Below are positions 50,521 to 58,974 of a stretch of DNA of 64,000 nucleotides, one piece after another. The notes under the pieces were generated by a model. That model had not been told where the DNA came from, did not search any database, and saw only the letters and a list, made by a program, of their open reading frames with translations. Source of the DNA: Pseudonocardia endophytica (lineage in GTDB: Bacteria; Actinomycetota; Actinomycetes; Mycobacteriales; Pseudonocardiaceae); assembly GCF_004339565.1 (NCBI RefSeq), contig NZ_SMFZ01000001.1:1550001-1614000 (forward strand). Direction: 5' to 3'. Made by a program: the position numbers and the translations under genes. Within the stretch, counting starts at the first letter, position 1. The number at the start of each line of letters is the position of its first letter.

Positions 50521-50548
50521 TCTCCCGCGTGCATATGCACGCGGGAGA
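50521..50548. promoter_or_regulatory. 28-bp perfect palindrome in the GT39 promoter
   Basis: Each half reads TCTCCCGCGTGCAT from its outer end, with no spacer. A TTGACA (50482-50487) and a TAGTAC-like -10 region (about 50504-50509) lie just upstream, so the palindrome covers the expected start of transcription or the first transcribed bases. It may be the operator of the MerR protein, whose dyad sites lie within promoters, or of the two-component regulator. Confidence 0.7.
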
Positions 50549-50557
50549 CATGGCCCG

Positions 50558-50652
50558 CACCTGCGGCGCTCCCCAACGCAGGTGTGGGTCCACGGGCGGC
50601 CGTGTGGGACGGCCGAGGCCCGGCCGGCGGTCCCCCTCCTTCCGGCCGGGCC
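50558..50652 (+). promoter_or_regulatory. Structured 5' leader before GT39
   Basis: The 297-50773 gap (477 bp) has no gene. After the 28-bp palindrome come hairpin A, CACCTGCG (50558-50565) with CGCAGGTG (50577-50584), and hairpin B, GGCCCGGCCGG (50617-50627) with CCGGCCGGGCC (50642-50652), both perfect. Another ~120 nt precede the ATG. Hairpin B could end transcription early. Whether the leader senses a ligand is unknown. Confidence 0.5.
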
Positions 50653-50773
50653 ACCCCACCCGCCCCGGGTCCACAGCCGGTTCACAAGCAGCTCCCAGAG
50701 TCCCGACAGAGCTGCCGCGCACGGTTGTCGGCATGAGACGAGCCCTGCCCGCATCCGCCCCGGAGGACCGGGG

Positions 50774-52855
50774 ATGACGATCACCGAGACCCGGCCGTCC
50801 CGGGATCCCGCCCCGGCACCGGGCGGCCCCGGCGGACGGCACCGTTCCGCCCCGCCGACGTCCGCACCCCGGCGCCGCCCGTCGTGGGAGTTCCCCGGCC
50901 TGGCCGTGCTGCTGGCCGGCACCGGCCTGCTGTACCTGTGGAACCTGTCGGCGTCCGGCTGGGCGAACTCGTTCTACGCGGCCGCCGTGCAGGCCGGCAC
51001 GACGAGCTGGACGGCGTTCCTCTTCGGCTCGCTCGACGCCGGCAACGCGATCACCGTGGACAAGCCGCCCGCCGCGCTCTGGGTGATGGAGCTGTCCGCG
51101 CGGATCTTCGGCTTCAGCTCGTGGAGCCTGCTCGTGCCGCAGGCATTGATGGGCGTCGCGGCCGTCGGGCTGCTGTACGCGACGGTGAAGCGGGTCGCCG
51201 GGTCACCTGCCGCGCTCGTCGCCGGAGCGGCGTTCGCACTGACGCCGGTGGCCGCGCTGATGTTCCGGTTCGACAACCCGGACGCGTTGCTCACGTTGCT
51301 GCTGGTCGCGGCCGCCTACATGACGACGAGGGCGTGGGAGACGGCGTCGACACGCGCCGGGACCCGCTGGCTCCTGCTGGCAGGCGTGGTGGTCGGGTTC
51401 GCGTTCCTGACGAAGATGATGCAGGCGTTCCTGATCCTTCCCGCGCTCGCCGCCGCGTACGGGGTGACGGCCCGGACCCCCGTGTGGCGGCGGGTCCGGC
51501 AGATCGCGCTGGCCGGGGTCGGTGTGGTCGTCGGGTCCGGGTGGTGGCTGCTGGCGGTGTCGCTGTGGCCCGAGGCCGCGCGTCCGTACATCGGCGGGTC
51601 GACGAACAACTCGGCCTGGGAGCTGGCGCTCGGCTACAACGGGCTCGGCCGCATCCTCGGTGGCTCGGGCAACGGCGGTGGTGGAGGTGGCGGGGGTGGC
51701 TTCGGCGGCTCCGCGAGCCTGCTGCGGTTGTTCAACTCCGAGTTCGGCACGCAGATCAGCTGGTTGCTGCCGGCCGCGCTGCTGCTCGGTGCGGCGGGGT
51801 TCTGGTTCGCGGGACGGACGTCGCGACACCTGCGCGGCGCCCTGGTCCTGTGGGGCGCCTGGACGCTCGTCACCGGGCTGACGTTCAGCCTGATGAGCGG
51901 CACGATCCATCCGTACTACACGGTCGCGCTGGCGCCCGCGATCGCGGCGCTCGTCGGGATCGGCGGGGTACTGGCCTGGCGGGCCCGTGACGCGTGGGCC
52001 GGACGGGCGGTGCTCGCCGCGTCCTCGGCCGGGACGGCCGTGTGGGCGTTCGTGATGCTCGGCTGGTCGGACTCGAGCCTGTCGGTGCTGCAGTGGCCGG
52101 TGCTGGTCGCCGGCGTGCTCGCCGGAGCGGTGCTGCTGCTGCCTCCGCGACGGCGTCTCGCCCGCACGGCGGTCGTTCTCGCGCTGCTGGCCGGGCTGGC
52201 CGCTCCGGCGGCGTACTCCGTGGACACGGCCCTGACCGCGCACACCGGGTCGACGCCCAGTGCCGGACCGGCCGTGAGCGGCAGCGACTCCGGACCCGGT
52301 GGTGGCGGTGGCCCGGGTGGCGGTGGCGCCCCGCCCTCCGGCACGGCGCCGGGCGGCACGGCGTCGACCGGGACCACGACGACCGGGACCACGACGACCG
52401 GGACCGCGCAGGCCACCGACCAGCAGGCGTCCGACCAGACCGCCCCCGACCAGGGCGGCGGCTCCGGAGCGGGCGTGGGCGGCGGGCCGGGCGGAATGGG
52501 CGGCGCCCGGACCAGCGGCGAGCTGACGGCTCTGCTGACCGGCGACTCGACCCGGTGGGCCGCCGCCACGATCGGCTCGCAGAGCGCCGCCGAGCTGGAG
52601 CTGGCCTCCGGCTCGTCGGTGATGGCGATCGGCGGCTGGTCCGGCTCGGACGACGCCCCGACGCTGGAGCAGTTCCAGGCCTACGTCGCGGCCGGCGAGA
52701 TCCACTGGTTCGTCGCGGGCGGCGATCAGGGCGGCGGCCAGGGCGGAAGCACCGACTCGTCGTCCAGCTCGATCACCGAGTGGGTCGAGGCGCACTACAC
52801 GGCGACGACGATCGGTGGTCAGACGGTCTACGACCTGACGGCCCCGACCTCCTGA
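50774..52855 (+). CDS. GT39-family membrane glycosyltransferase, YkcB-like (paralogue 1)
   Basis: A 693-residue polytopic protein of the ArnT/PMT superfamily. The catalytic loop region after TM1 is ASGWANSFYAAAVQAG, then SLDAGNAITVDKPPAALW. About 12 hydrophobic segments follow, with FRFDNPDAL and GTIHPYYTVALAP. A Gly-rich loop (about residues 296-310) interrupts the core. After TM12 comes a Gly/Pro/Ser/Thr-rich tail (about 490-585) and a small C-terminal domain ending TVYDLTAPTS, as in YkcA/YkcB mannosyltransferases. It transfers a sugar from a lipid carrier to a surface acceptor. ATG 50774 follows a long structured leader. Confidence 0.88.
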   Translation: MTITETRPSRDPAPAPGGPGGRHRSAPPTSAPRRRPSWEFPGLAVLLAGTGLLYLWNLSASGWANSFYAAAVQAGTTSWTAFLFGSLDAGNAITVDKPPAALWVMELSARIFGFSSWSLLVPQALMGVAAVGLLYATVKRVAGSPAALVAGAAFALTPVAALMFRFDNPDALLTLLLVAAAYMTTRAWETASTRAGTRWLLLAGVVVGFAFLTKMMQAFLILPALAAAYGVTARTPVWRRVRQIALAGVGVVVGSGWWLLAVSLWPEAARPYIGGSTNNSAWELALGYNGLGRILGGSGNGGGGGGGGGFGGSASLLRLFNSEFGTQISWLLPAALLLGAAGFWFAGRTSRHLRGALVLWGAWTLVTGLTFSLMSGTIHPYYTVALAPAIAALVGIGGVLAWRARDAWAGRAVLAASSAGTAVWAFVMLGWSDSSLSVLQWPVLVAGVLAGAVLLLPPRRRLARTAVVLALLAGLAAPAAYSVDTALTAHTGSTPSAGPAVSGSDSGPGGGGGPGGGGAPPSGTAPGGTASTGTTTTGTTTTGTAQATDQQASDQTAPDQGGGSGAGVGGGPGGMGGARTSGELTALLTGDSTRWAAATIGSQSAAELELASGSSVMAIGGWSGSDDAPTLEQFQAYVAAGEIHWFVAGGDQGGGQGGSTDSSSSSITEWVEAHYTATTIGGQTVYDLTAPTS

Positions 52856-52877
52856 CCGTCATACGGCGCACGGCACA

Positions 52878-52909
52878 CGGCCCGGTCGTTCTCCCGAGCG
52901 ACCGGGCCG
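52878..52909 (+). terminator. Terminator hairpin after GT39 (paralogue 1)
   Basis: Perfect 11-bp arms CGGCCCGGTCG (52878-52888) and CGACCGGGCCG (52899-52909) around a 10-nt loop, 23 bp after the stop codon. Confidence 0.75.
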
Positions 52910-52990
52910 AGGTGTCCCACCCCGTCCACCGATCGGCCGACCGATCCGCCTGCCCGACAACGTCTCCGCGTCCCGCACGCCGCGCGGCCA

Positions 52991-53329
52991 CGCCATGGTC
53001 GGCGGAAGTGGCACCGACGCGACACCAGTGGCGCGATCCCGCCGATCCCGCCGATCATGGCCGGCACCGCGTCGCTCCCCGTCCGAGCCCGGCCCGCCCG
53101 ATCTCCACGCCGAGATCGGCGCAACCGGCAGCAGCGCGCCACCAGCGGCGCGATCCGACCGGTCCCGCTGATCATGGCCGGGCCGGGCGCTGGTGCCCGC
53201 TCCCGGCCCGACCGACCCGCCCACCCCGGCCCTCCGCGCCTGCCCCATCCGCCCCGGCGCGCCGTGATCGGCGCAACTGGCAGCAGCGCGCCACCAGCGG
53301 CGCGATCCGACCGGTCCCGCCGATCATGG
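52991..53329. repeat. Three further copies of the ~64-bp palindromic family
   Basis: Copies at about 52991-53058, 53112-53177 and 53263-53329 contain CGGCGCAACCGGCAGCAGCG, GCCACCAGCGGCGCGATCC and end CCGCCGATCATGG. Read on the minus strand they match the 23113-23868 array (TGATCGGCGGGACCGGTCG). The rest of the 52910-53387 stretch shows no gene. Both arrays lie downstream of a gene and are in the same orientation relative to that gene. Confidence 0.85.
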
Positions 53330-53387
53330 CCGGGCCGGGGTGCGGCTCGCCGACGAGCTACCCCGCGGTCGGGCTTCGAAACGCAAG

Positions 53388-53424
53388 CGGCCCGGCTGTC
53401 CTCCGCACGGAGGCGACCGGGCCG
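53388..53424 (-). terminator. Terminator hairpin after the small zinc-ribbon gene
   Basis: CGGCCCGG (53388-53395) pairs with CCGGGCCG (53417-53424), extended by TCCTCCG/CGGAGG inside. It is 50 bp past the minus-strand stop at 53475, which supports that small gene as real. Confidence 0.6.
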
Positions 53425-53474
53425 TGGTGTGTCGCGGACGGGCTCAGAGCCGGGATTCGTTCCGCGAGCTTCTC

Positions 53475-53690
53475 TCAGCGCGTGGCGAGCACCGGCGTGC
53501 AGTTCGGGCAGTCACGCCACAGGTTCGTGCGGGCGGTGGCCGGACGGTCGGCGCCGCAGCGACAGGTGTCGGCGGCCGGGCCGAACGCCGGCATGGCCTT
53601 CACCGGGCGACCCGCGCGGATGAGCGTGTGGCCGGAGCGGCGGCGGACCGAGGAGCCGTTGGGCAGGGTGGAGGCAACGTACAGACGCAT
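53475..53690 (-). CDS. Small zinc-ribbon-like protein
   Basis: A 71-residue basic protein from ATG 53690. Four cysteines form a likely metal site: CRCG in ADTCRCGADR and CPNC in LWRDCPNCTP. The N-terminus MRLYVASTLPNGSSVRRRSG is a short beta/basic region. I know of no named family. Its stop is followed by a terminator-like hairpin, and it stands alone between terminators. It could be a small nucleic-acid-binding or regulatory protein. Confidence 0.5.
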   Translation of the reverse strand: MRLYVASTLPNGSSVRRRSGHTLIRAGRPVKAMPAFGPAADTCRCGADRPATARTNLWRDCPNCTPVLATR

Positions 53691-53875
53691 GGATGTGTCC
53701 CCGACTGTTGGTGGTGCTGGTGGCACGTGACCCTGGACGCGGGGCTGGTGAGCAACCCGCCGTCAGTCACATCGGCGTAACGGTACGAAACATTTCGCAG
53801 CTCAGCAGTGACCTCGGGCACAGATCGTCTCCGACGCCACGACGTTCACCCGACCGGTCCTGACAGACTGCGCGC

Positions 53876-55504
53876 ATGGCCCCGTCTGTGCTGTCCGGAC
53901 CCGTCGCCGCTGCACGCACCGCTCTGGACCTCGGGAGCGGTACCGCCCGTGCGGTGATCGCGCTGACCCGTTCCGGTGTGGTCCGCCCGATGGGGCCGGA
54001 GCGGCTGTTCGGAGTGGGACGCGCGGTGTACCGCTACGGCTACAGCGTCACTGCCGGGTTCGCCGTCGGAGCCGCGCGGCATCCGTATCGTCTCGCGGTC
54101 GTCGACGACGACGGGGTGATCACCTACGCCGAGCTCGACGAGCGCACCGACCGTCTGGCCCTCGGGCTCGCCGCGACCGGGGCCGGGCCCGGCGCCCCGG
54201 TCGGCATCCTCTGCCGCAACCACCGCGCCCCGGTCGAGGTGATGGTCGCGGCCGGGAAGTGCGGCGCGGACGTCGTCCTGCTCAACACCGGTCTGTCCAC
54301 CGACCAGATGCGCGGCGTGCAGGAACAGCAGGAGCTGCACACCGTCGTCGCAGATCACGATCTTCTGGACGTGCTGCCGAAGGGCCCACGGGTCGTGAGC
54401 ACCGACGGCGACGGTGCCGGTTCACTCGAGGCGCTGGTCGCGGCCGGTGGTCCCGGCGAGCTTCCGCTGCGTCCCGAGCGCAGCAAGCTGATCGTCCTGA
54501 CCTCCGGCACGACGGGCACGCCGAAGGGCGCCAAGCGCCCGCACCCGTCGACGCTCTCCCCCGCCGCGTCGATCCTGTCCACCATCCCGCTGCAGGCGGG
54601 CGATCCGGTGCTGATCTCCGCGCCGCTGTTCCACACGTGGGGCAACGCGGGCCTGCTGCTCGCGGCGCTGCACGGGTCGACGGTCGTGCTGCAGCGCAGG
54701 TTCGAGCCCGAGTCGTTCCTGGACATCGTGGACCGGCGCCGCGTCCAGACCGTGTTCGCCGTGCCGGTGATGCTGCAGCGGGTCATGGAGCAGACCGACG
54801 GCGGCTGGCGTGGACCGCACCGGCCGCGGATCGTCGCGGTCAGCGGGTCGGCGCTGCCGGCCGGGCAGGCGAGCGAGTTCATGGACCGCTTCGGCGACTG
54901 CCTCTACAACCTCTACGGCTCCACCGAGGTCTCCTGGGTGTCGATCGCGAGCCCCGCCGACCTCCGTGCGGCGCCCGGCACGGCGGGACGCGCGCCGTAC
55001 GGCACGACGCTCGTGATCCTCGGCGACAACGACCGCCCGGTCCCCGCGGGCCAGGACGGCCGCGTGTTCGTCGGCAACGACCTGCAGTTCGAGGGCTACA
55101 CCGGGGACCAGGCGAGCCCCGAGCAGTGGGAGGGGCTCGTCGGCACCGGCGACGTCGGGCACCTCGACGAGGCGGGCCGCCTGCATCTCACCGGCCGGGC
55201 CGACGACATGATCGTCTCCGGTGGGGAGAACGTGCACCCGGGCCCGGTCGAGGAGCTGATCGCGGGCGCGGACGGCGTGCGCGAGGTCTGCGTGCTCGGC
55301 GTCGACGACGAGCAGTACGGGCAGCGGCTGGCCGCCTACGTCGTCGCCGAGCCGGGTGCGGACCTGACCGAGGAGGGCATCCGCGACCTGGTGAAGCGCG
55401 AGCTGGCGACGTTCGCGGTGCCCCGCGACGTGGTGTTCCTCGACGACCTGCCGCGGAACCAGACCGGGAAGGTGCTGCGCACCGAACTGCCCGATCGGGG
55501 GTGA
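53876..55504 (+). CDS. Long-chain fatty acyl-CoA synthetase-like AMP ligase (FadD-like)
   Basis: A 542-residue ANL ligase. P-loop LTSGTTGTPKGAKRP (about 205-219), motif YNLYGSTEVSW, hinge GTGDVGHLDEAGRLHLTGRADD within LVGTGDVGHLDE, and catalytic Lys in LPRNQTGKVLR at the end. An N-terminal ~65-residue extension with a weakly hydrophobic helix (YGYSVTAGFAVGAARHPYR) resembles mycobacterial FadD2/FadD12 types. It activates fatty acids for beta-oxidation or lipid synthesis. ATG 53876. Genes downstream are co-oriented, but a gap of 83 bp separates them. Confidence 0.88.
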   Translation: MAPSVLSGPVAAARTALDLGSGTARAVIALTRSGVVRPMGPERLFGVGRAVYRYGYSVTAGFAVGAARHPYRLAVVDDDGVITYAELDERTDRLALGLAATGAGPGAPVGILCRNHRAPVEVMVAAGKCGADVVLLNTGLSTDQMRGVQEQQELHTVVADHDLLDVLPKGPRVVSTDGDGAGSLEALVAAGGPGELPLRPERSKLIVLTSGTTGTPKGAKRPHPSTLSPAASILSTIPLQAGDPVLISAPLFHTWGNAGLLLAALHGSTVVLQRRFEPESFLDIVDRRRVQTVFAVPVMLQRVMEQTDGGWRGPHRPRIVAVSGSALPAGQASEFMDRFGDCLYNLYGSTEVSWVSIASPADLRAAPGTAGRAPYGTTLVILGDNDRPVPAGQDGRVFVGNDLQFEGYTGDQASPEQWEGLVGTGDVGHLDEAGRLHLTGRADDMIVSGGENVHPGPVEELIAGADGVREVCVLGVDDEQYGQRLAAYVVAEPGADLTEEGIRDLVKRELATFAVPRDVVFLDDLPRNQTGKVLRTELPDRG

Positions 55505-55587
55505 CCGGGGCCGGGAGACTCCCCCGGACGGCGGAAGATCCCCGCCCGGACTTTCGGGTAAGGCGACCCTTCCCTACACTGCGGTGG

Positions 55588-56493
55588 GTGACGGCCTTGC
55601 AGGAGACCCGGCCCGGGGTGGGCGTGGGTCACGGATGCGCGGCGCTGAGCCTGGACGCGGGTGAACCGCTCGCCGGCTCCGCGCCCGCGCTGCGCCGCCT
55701 GGTGGCCGTCGAGCACGTCGGGGCCTGGCCGCCGCGGGTGGCAGCGCACCCCGATCCGGCCGTCTCCGGGCTCGCCGCCCGCCTGCGTGAGCAGGACGCG
55801 ACGCTGCTGCTGATCCGCCGCCCCGGCCGCCGTCGACGCCGGACGGGTGGCCGCGCGGTGATCCTCGCCGATCTGACGCCGGGCGGCACCCGCGTCGTCC
55901 GGCGGCACGTACGCGGCCCGGACGATCTCGCGTCGGTCCGGTTCGATCTCGACGGCGGTCGGCCGGTCACCGACCCGTTGCTGCTGGTCTGCGCACACGG
56001 CAAGCGCGACGTGTGCTGCGCCGTCCGCGGGCGGGCGCTCGCCGCCGCCGTGTCCGGGGCCGATCCGGACCATCCGGGAGGCGTCTGGGAGTGCAGCCAC
56101 CTCGGCGGGCACCGCTTCGCCCCGACCGCCATCGCGCTGCCCACCGGCTACGCGTACGGGCGGCTCGACCCGGCCACCGCCCTCGACGTCCGCAAGGGCG
56201 CCGGGCTCGGTGAGGTGCTGACGGCGTGCTGCCGCGGGCACGTCGGCCACACGCCGGCCGAGCAGGCCGCCGACCTCGCCGTCCGGGAGCTCACCGGGCT
56301 CCGCGACGCGGACGCGCTGATGGTCGACCCGGCCGACGGGCCGGGCGACGTGACCGTGCGCGGCCGCGACGGGCGTCTCTGGATCGTCACGCTGAGTATC
56401 GACGCCGAAGCAGGAGCCCGGCCCACGTCCTGCGGCGCCGCGCTCGAGCCCGCGCTGCCGCTCGTCGCCGGGACGCCCCGTCCGGCCGAGTGA
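55588..56493 (+). CDS. Sucrase/ferredoxin-like (thioredoxin-fold [2Fe-2S]) protein
   Basis: A 301-residue protein of the sucraseferredoxin-like family. The cysteine motifs are CAHGKRDVCCAVRGRAL (about 132-148) and WECSHLGGHRFAPT (about 171-184), with a third CCRGHVGHTP. They match the thioredoxin-like [2Fe-2S] ferredoxins. Function in bacteria is uncertain, possibly redox or Fe-S transfer. Start GTG 55588. It is 29 bp upstream of the acyl-CoA-dehydrogenase-like gene and may share its transcript. Confidence 0.85.
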   Translation: MTALQETRPGVGVGHGCAALSLDAGEPLAGSAPALRRLVAVEHVGAWPPRVAAHPDPAVSGLAARLREQDATLLLIRRPGRRRRRTGGRAVILADLTPGGTRVVRRHVRGPDDLASVRFDLDGGRPVTDPLLLVCAHGKRDVCCAVRGRALAAAVSGADPDHPGGVWECSHLGGHRFAPTAIALPTGYAYGRLDPATALDVRKGAGLGEVLTACCRGHVGHTPAEQAADLAVRELTGLRDADALMVDPADGPGDVTVRGRDGRLWIVTLSIDAEAGARPTSCGAALEPALPLVAGTPRPAE

Positions 56494-56522
56494 GCCACCA
56501 CATCCGGTGACAGGCTGAGCGG

Positions 56523-57680
56523 GTGCCCGACGCCGCCCGAACCGTCTCGCCCGCAGCCGATCCGTTCCCGACCGCCGACGACCTCGCCGCGCACCCGGCC
56601 GTCGTCGCGGCCGCCGGGGTCGCCGCCGACGTCCTGGAACCACAGGCGGCCGCCGCCGACGACCCGTCCCGCGGCGTGCCACGGTCCACACTGGACACCA
56701 TCACACAGGCCGGGCTGCTCTCCGTGACCGTGCCCGTCGACGAGGGCGGGCACGGCGGTGGGCAGCGGGAGGAGGCCGAGGTCGTCGAGCGGCTGGCCGG
56801 CGCCTGCGGAGCGACATGGTTCGTCGGGACCCAGCACCGCACCCCGCAGCTCATGTCCCGCGGCGGGCCGCGTGGGATGCCCGCCGAGGCGTTCCGGGCC
56901 GGACCGGCCGCCGACGGCCACCGGGCCGGGCTGGCCACGGCGACCACGCAGGCGGGCATCGCGGTCGCGCACCTGCGGCGACATGGCCCACCCGCTGTGA
57001 CCGCCGAGCCGCACGGGACCGGCTGGCGGCTGCACGGGCGCAGCGACTGGTGCACCGGGTGGGGCCTCGTCGACCTCGTGATGATCGGCGCCGCGGCCGC
57101 CGGCGACCGCCTGTTGTTCGTGCTCGTCCCGGCCCGCCCGGCGCCCGGCCTGGAGGCCGGGGACCCGCTGCCGCTGTCGGTGATGGGCGGGACCCGCACC
57201 GTCGCGCTCACGATGGACGGTCTCGAGGTCGACGGCGGGTCCGTCCTGTCCGAGGTGGACGGTGAGTCCTACCGGCGGCACGACCTGGCGCGCACGGCGA
57301 ACGCCACCCCTGCGTCGATCGGTCTGTTGCGCCGGATCCTGTCCGAGATGGACCGTCAGGGCTCCGCGCGGGGGCGTCCGGAGGCGAACGAGCTGGCCGC
57401 GGCGATGGCCGAGCGGGGCCGACAGCTGCGCGACGAGGCGTACGCGCTGCTCACCGGCGTGCCGCTGTTCGAACGGGTGCCGGAACGCGTGGCGCTGCGC
57501 GGCGAGCTGGCGGCACTCACGGTGCGGGCCGCGCAGGCGCTCGTCGCGACGCGCTCCGGGTCGGCGCTGCTGTCGTCGAGCCCGGAGCAGCGCTGGGCGC
57601 GGGAGGCGGCGTTCCACATGGTGCAGGCGCAGACGGACCCGGTCCGCCGCGCCCAGCTCGACGCCTTCGGCCGGGGCTGA
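56523..57680 (+). CDS. Acyl-CoA dehydrogenase-like flavoprotein
   Basis: A 385-residue protein with the acyl-CoA dehydrogenase fold: N-terminal helical domain (VPVDEGGHGGGQREEAEV), a middle beta domain (WRLHGRSDWCTGWGLVDLVMIGA, seen in parts) and a C-terminal four-helix domain (TRSGSALLSSSPEQRWAREA). The usual catalytic Glu is not obvious; the C-terminal part ends as in hydroxylase-type or redox ACAD relatives. Substrate unknown. GTG 56523. It may act with the preceding ferredoxin-like protein. Confidence 0.8.
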   Translation: MPDAARTVSPAADPFPTADDLAAHPAVVAAAGVAADVLEPQAAAADDPSRGVPRSTLDTITQAGLLSVTVPVDEGGHGGGQREEAEVVERLAGACGATWFVGTQHRTPQLMSRGGPRGMPAEAFRAGPAADGHRAGLATATTQAGIAVAHLRRHGPPAVTAEPHGTGWRLHGRSDWCTGWGLVDLVMIGAAAAGDRLLFVLVPARPAPGLEAGDPLPLSVMGGTRTVALTMDGLEVDGGSVLSEVDGESYRRHDLARTANATPASIGLLRRILSEMDRQGSARGRPEANELAAAMAERGRQLRDEAYALLTGVPLFERVPERVALRGELAALTVRAAQALVATRSGSALLSSSPEQRWAREAAFHMVQAQTDPVRRAQLDAFGRG

Positions 57681-57829
57681 CCCGGCCCCGCAGCCGGCGG
57701 CGCGGCACGTCGCAGGCCGCAGCGCGTCACAGGCCGCAGCGCGCGTTGGCTGATCGCAGCGCGTGCCGCGCACGGTGACGACGCGCCGGGACCGGACGGC
57801 GCGCGCTGCAGCTCGGCCGGCCGAGCCCG

Positions 57830-57994
57830 CTACTCGGCGTCGTCCGCGCGGACGTTCCCGGCGAGCGTGCGGCGCACCGCGTCGCTCAACCGTTCCCGCT
57901 CCTGGGCACGCGGCTGCTGTCCCGGACGCGCCGTGGTCCGGTCGGCCGCGGACGAACCACGCTCACCAGGGTCACCCACCCAGTACCGCGCCAT
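57830..57994 (-). CDS. Small charged protein of unknown function
   Basis: A 54-residue protein from ATG 57994, preceded by a GGGGGA ribosome-binding site 6 bp upstream. It starts MARYWVGDPGERGS, then a disordered Gln/Arg/Ala stretch and a C-terminal helix (ERLSDAVRRTLAGNVRADD). No family recognised. The region before it (57681-57829) has three short repeats of CAGGCCGCAGCGCGT but no other gene. Confidence 0.5.
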   Translation of the reverse strand: MARYWVGDPGERGSSAADRTTARPGQQPRAQERERLSDAVRRTLAGNVRADDAE

Positions 57995-58079
57995 GTCGTT
58001 GTCCCCCAGGGTCGTCGTCGTACTGACGACTATAGGCGCGACGCCATGGCGACGCCCCAGGCCGATCGGACGGGGCCGG

Positions 58080-58874
58080 TCAGCCGAACCAGCGTTCGAG
58101 GACCCGGCCCAGCCCGTCCTCGTCCACGCGGGCTGCCACCTCGTCGGCATCCGCTCGCACGGTCGCCGGAGCCTGCCCCATCGCGACGCCGTGACCTGCC
58201 CATCGGAGCATCTCGCGGTCGTTGTCGCCGTCGCCGACGGCGAGCACGTCGTCCGGTCCGAGTCCGCGCCGGGCCGCGACCCGCGCCAGTGCGGAGGCCT
58301 TCGACACACCGTGCGCGACGGCCGTGACCCACGGCATCTCGTGATCCAGCGTGACCGTCGCGCCGGGGAGCTCGAGGCCGTCCGCGCGGCGGGCGACGTC
58401 CTCCGGCGTGCTGCCCGGCACGAACGTGATCAGCTTCGGGGACGGCTCGGCCCGCAGCGCATCCATGCCGACCTCGACGACGTTCCCCGCCAGCACCCCG
58501 TCCGGGAACGGGCCGCTGGTCCGCTGCCCGACGCCGACGTGCTCGCACGCGAAGCGGGCGTCCGGGAACCGGTCGTACAGGCGGTCGAGCGCCCCGCGGA
58601 CGTCGAACCGTTCGACCGAGCGGACCTCGCGGGTGGCCGTGTCCAGCTCGACCGCCCCGTTCGACGTGATCGTCGTGCCGGACGTGAGACCGAGCTGGTC
58701 CAGCGCGACGGCGACGCCGATCACGGTGCGCCCGGTGCAGAGCATCACCTCGGTGTCCTCGGCGGCGCAGGCGATCGCCGTGCGCACCCGGTCGGTCGGC
58801 GGGTTGCGGCCGTGCACGATCGTGCCGTCGATGTCGAGGGCGACCAGACGGGGACGCCATGAGGTCGCTCGCAC
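58080..58874 (-). CDS. Cof-type HAD-IIB hydrolase
   Basis: A 264-residue HAD phosphatase. Motif I DIDGTIVHGR keeps both Asp residues (about 14 and 16), motif II is LCTGRT, motif III has Lys in GVSKASALARVAAR, motif IV GDGDNDREML. The C2B cap lies between. It acts on sugar phosphates or flavin-type phosphates; specificity is unpredictable. Start GTG 58874. It is divergent from the second GT39 gene. Confidence 0.9.
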   Translation of the reverse strand: MRATSWRPRLVALDIDGTIVHGRNPPTDRVRTAIACAAEDTEVMLCTGRTVIGVAVALDQLGLTSGTTITSNGAVELDTATREVRSVERFDVRGALDRLYDRFPDARFACEHVGVGQRTSGPFPDGVLAGNVVEVGMDALRAEPSPKLITFVPGSTPEDVARRADGLELPGATVTLDHEMPWVTAVAHGVSKASALARVAARRGLGPDDVLAVGDGDNDREMLRWAGHGVAMGQAPATVRADADEVAARVDEDGLGRVLERWFG

Positions 58875-58974
58875 ACGGTCAGATTACGTGGGCCATCCGA
58901 TCGACACGGATTTCACAGCTCATCCACAGGTTCGGCACCGGCGACGCACAGCGGGCCCGACGACGGTGATCACC

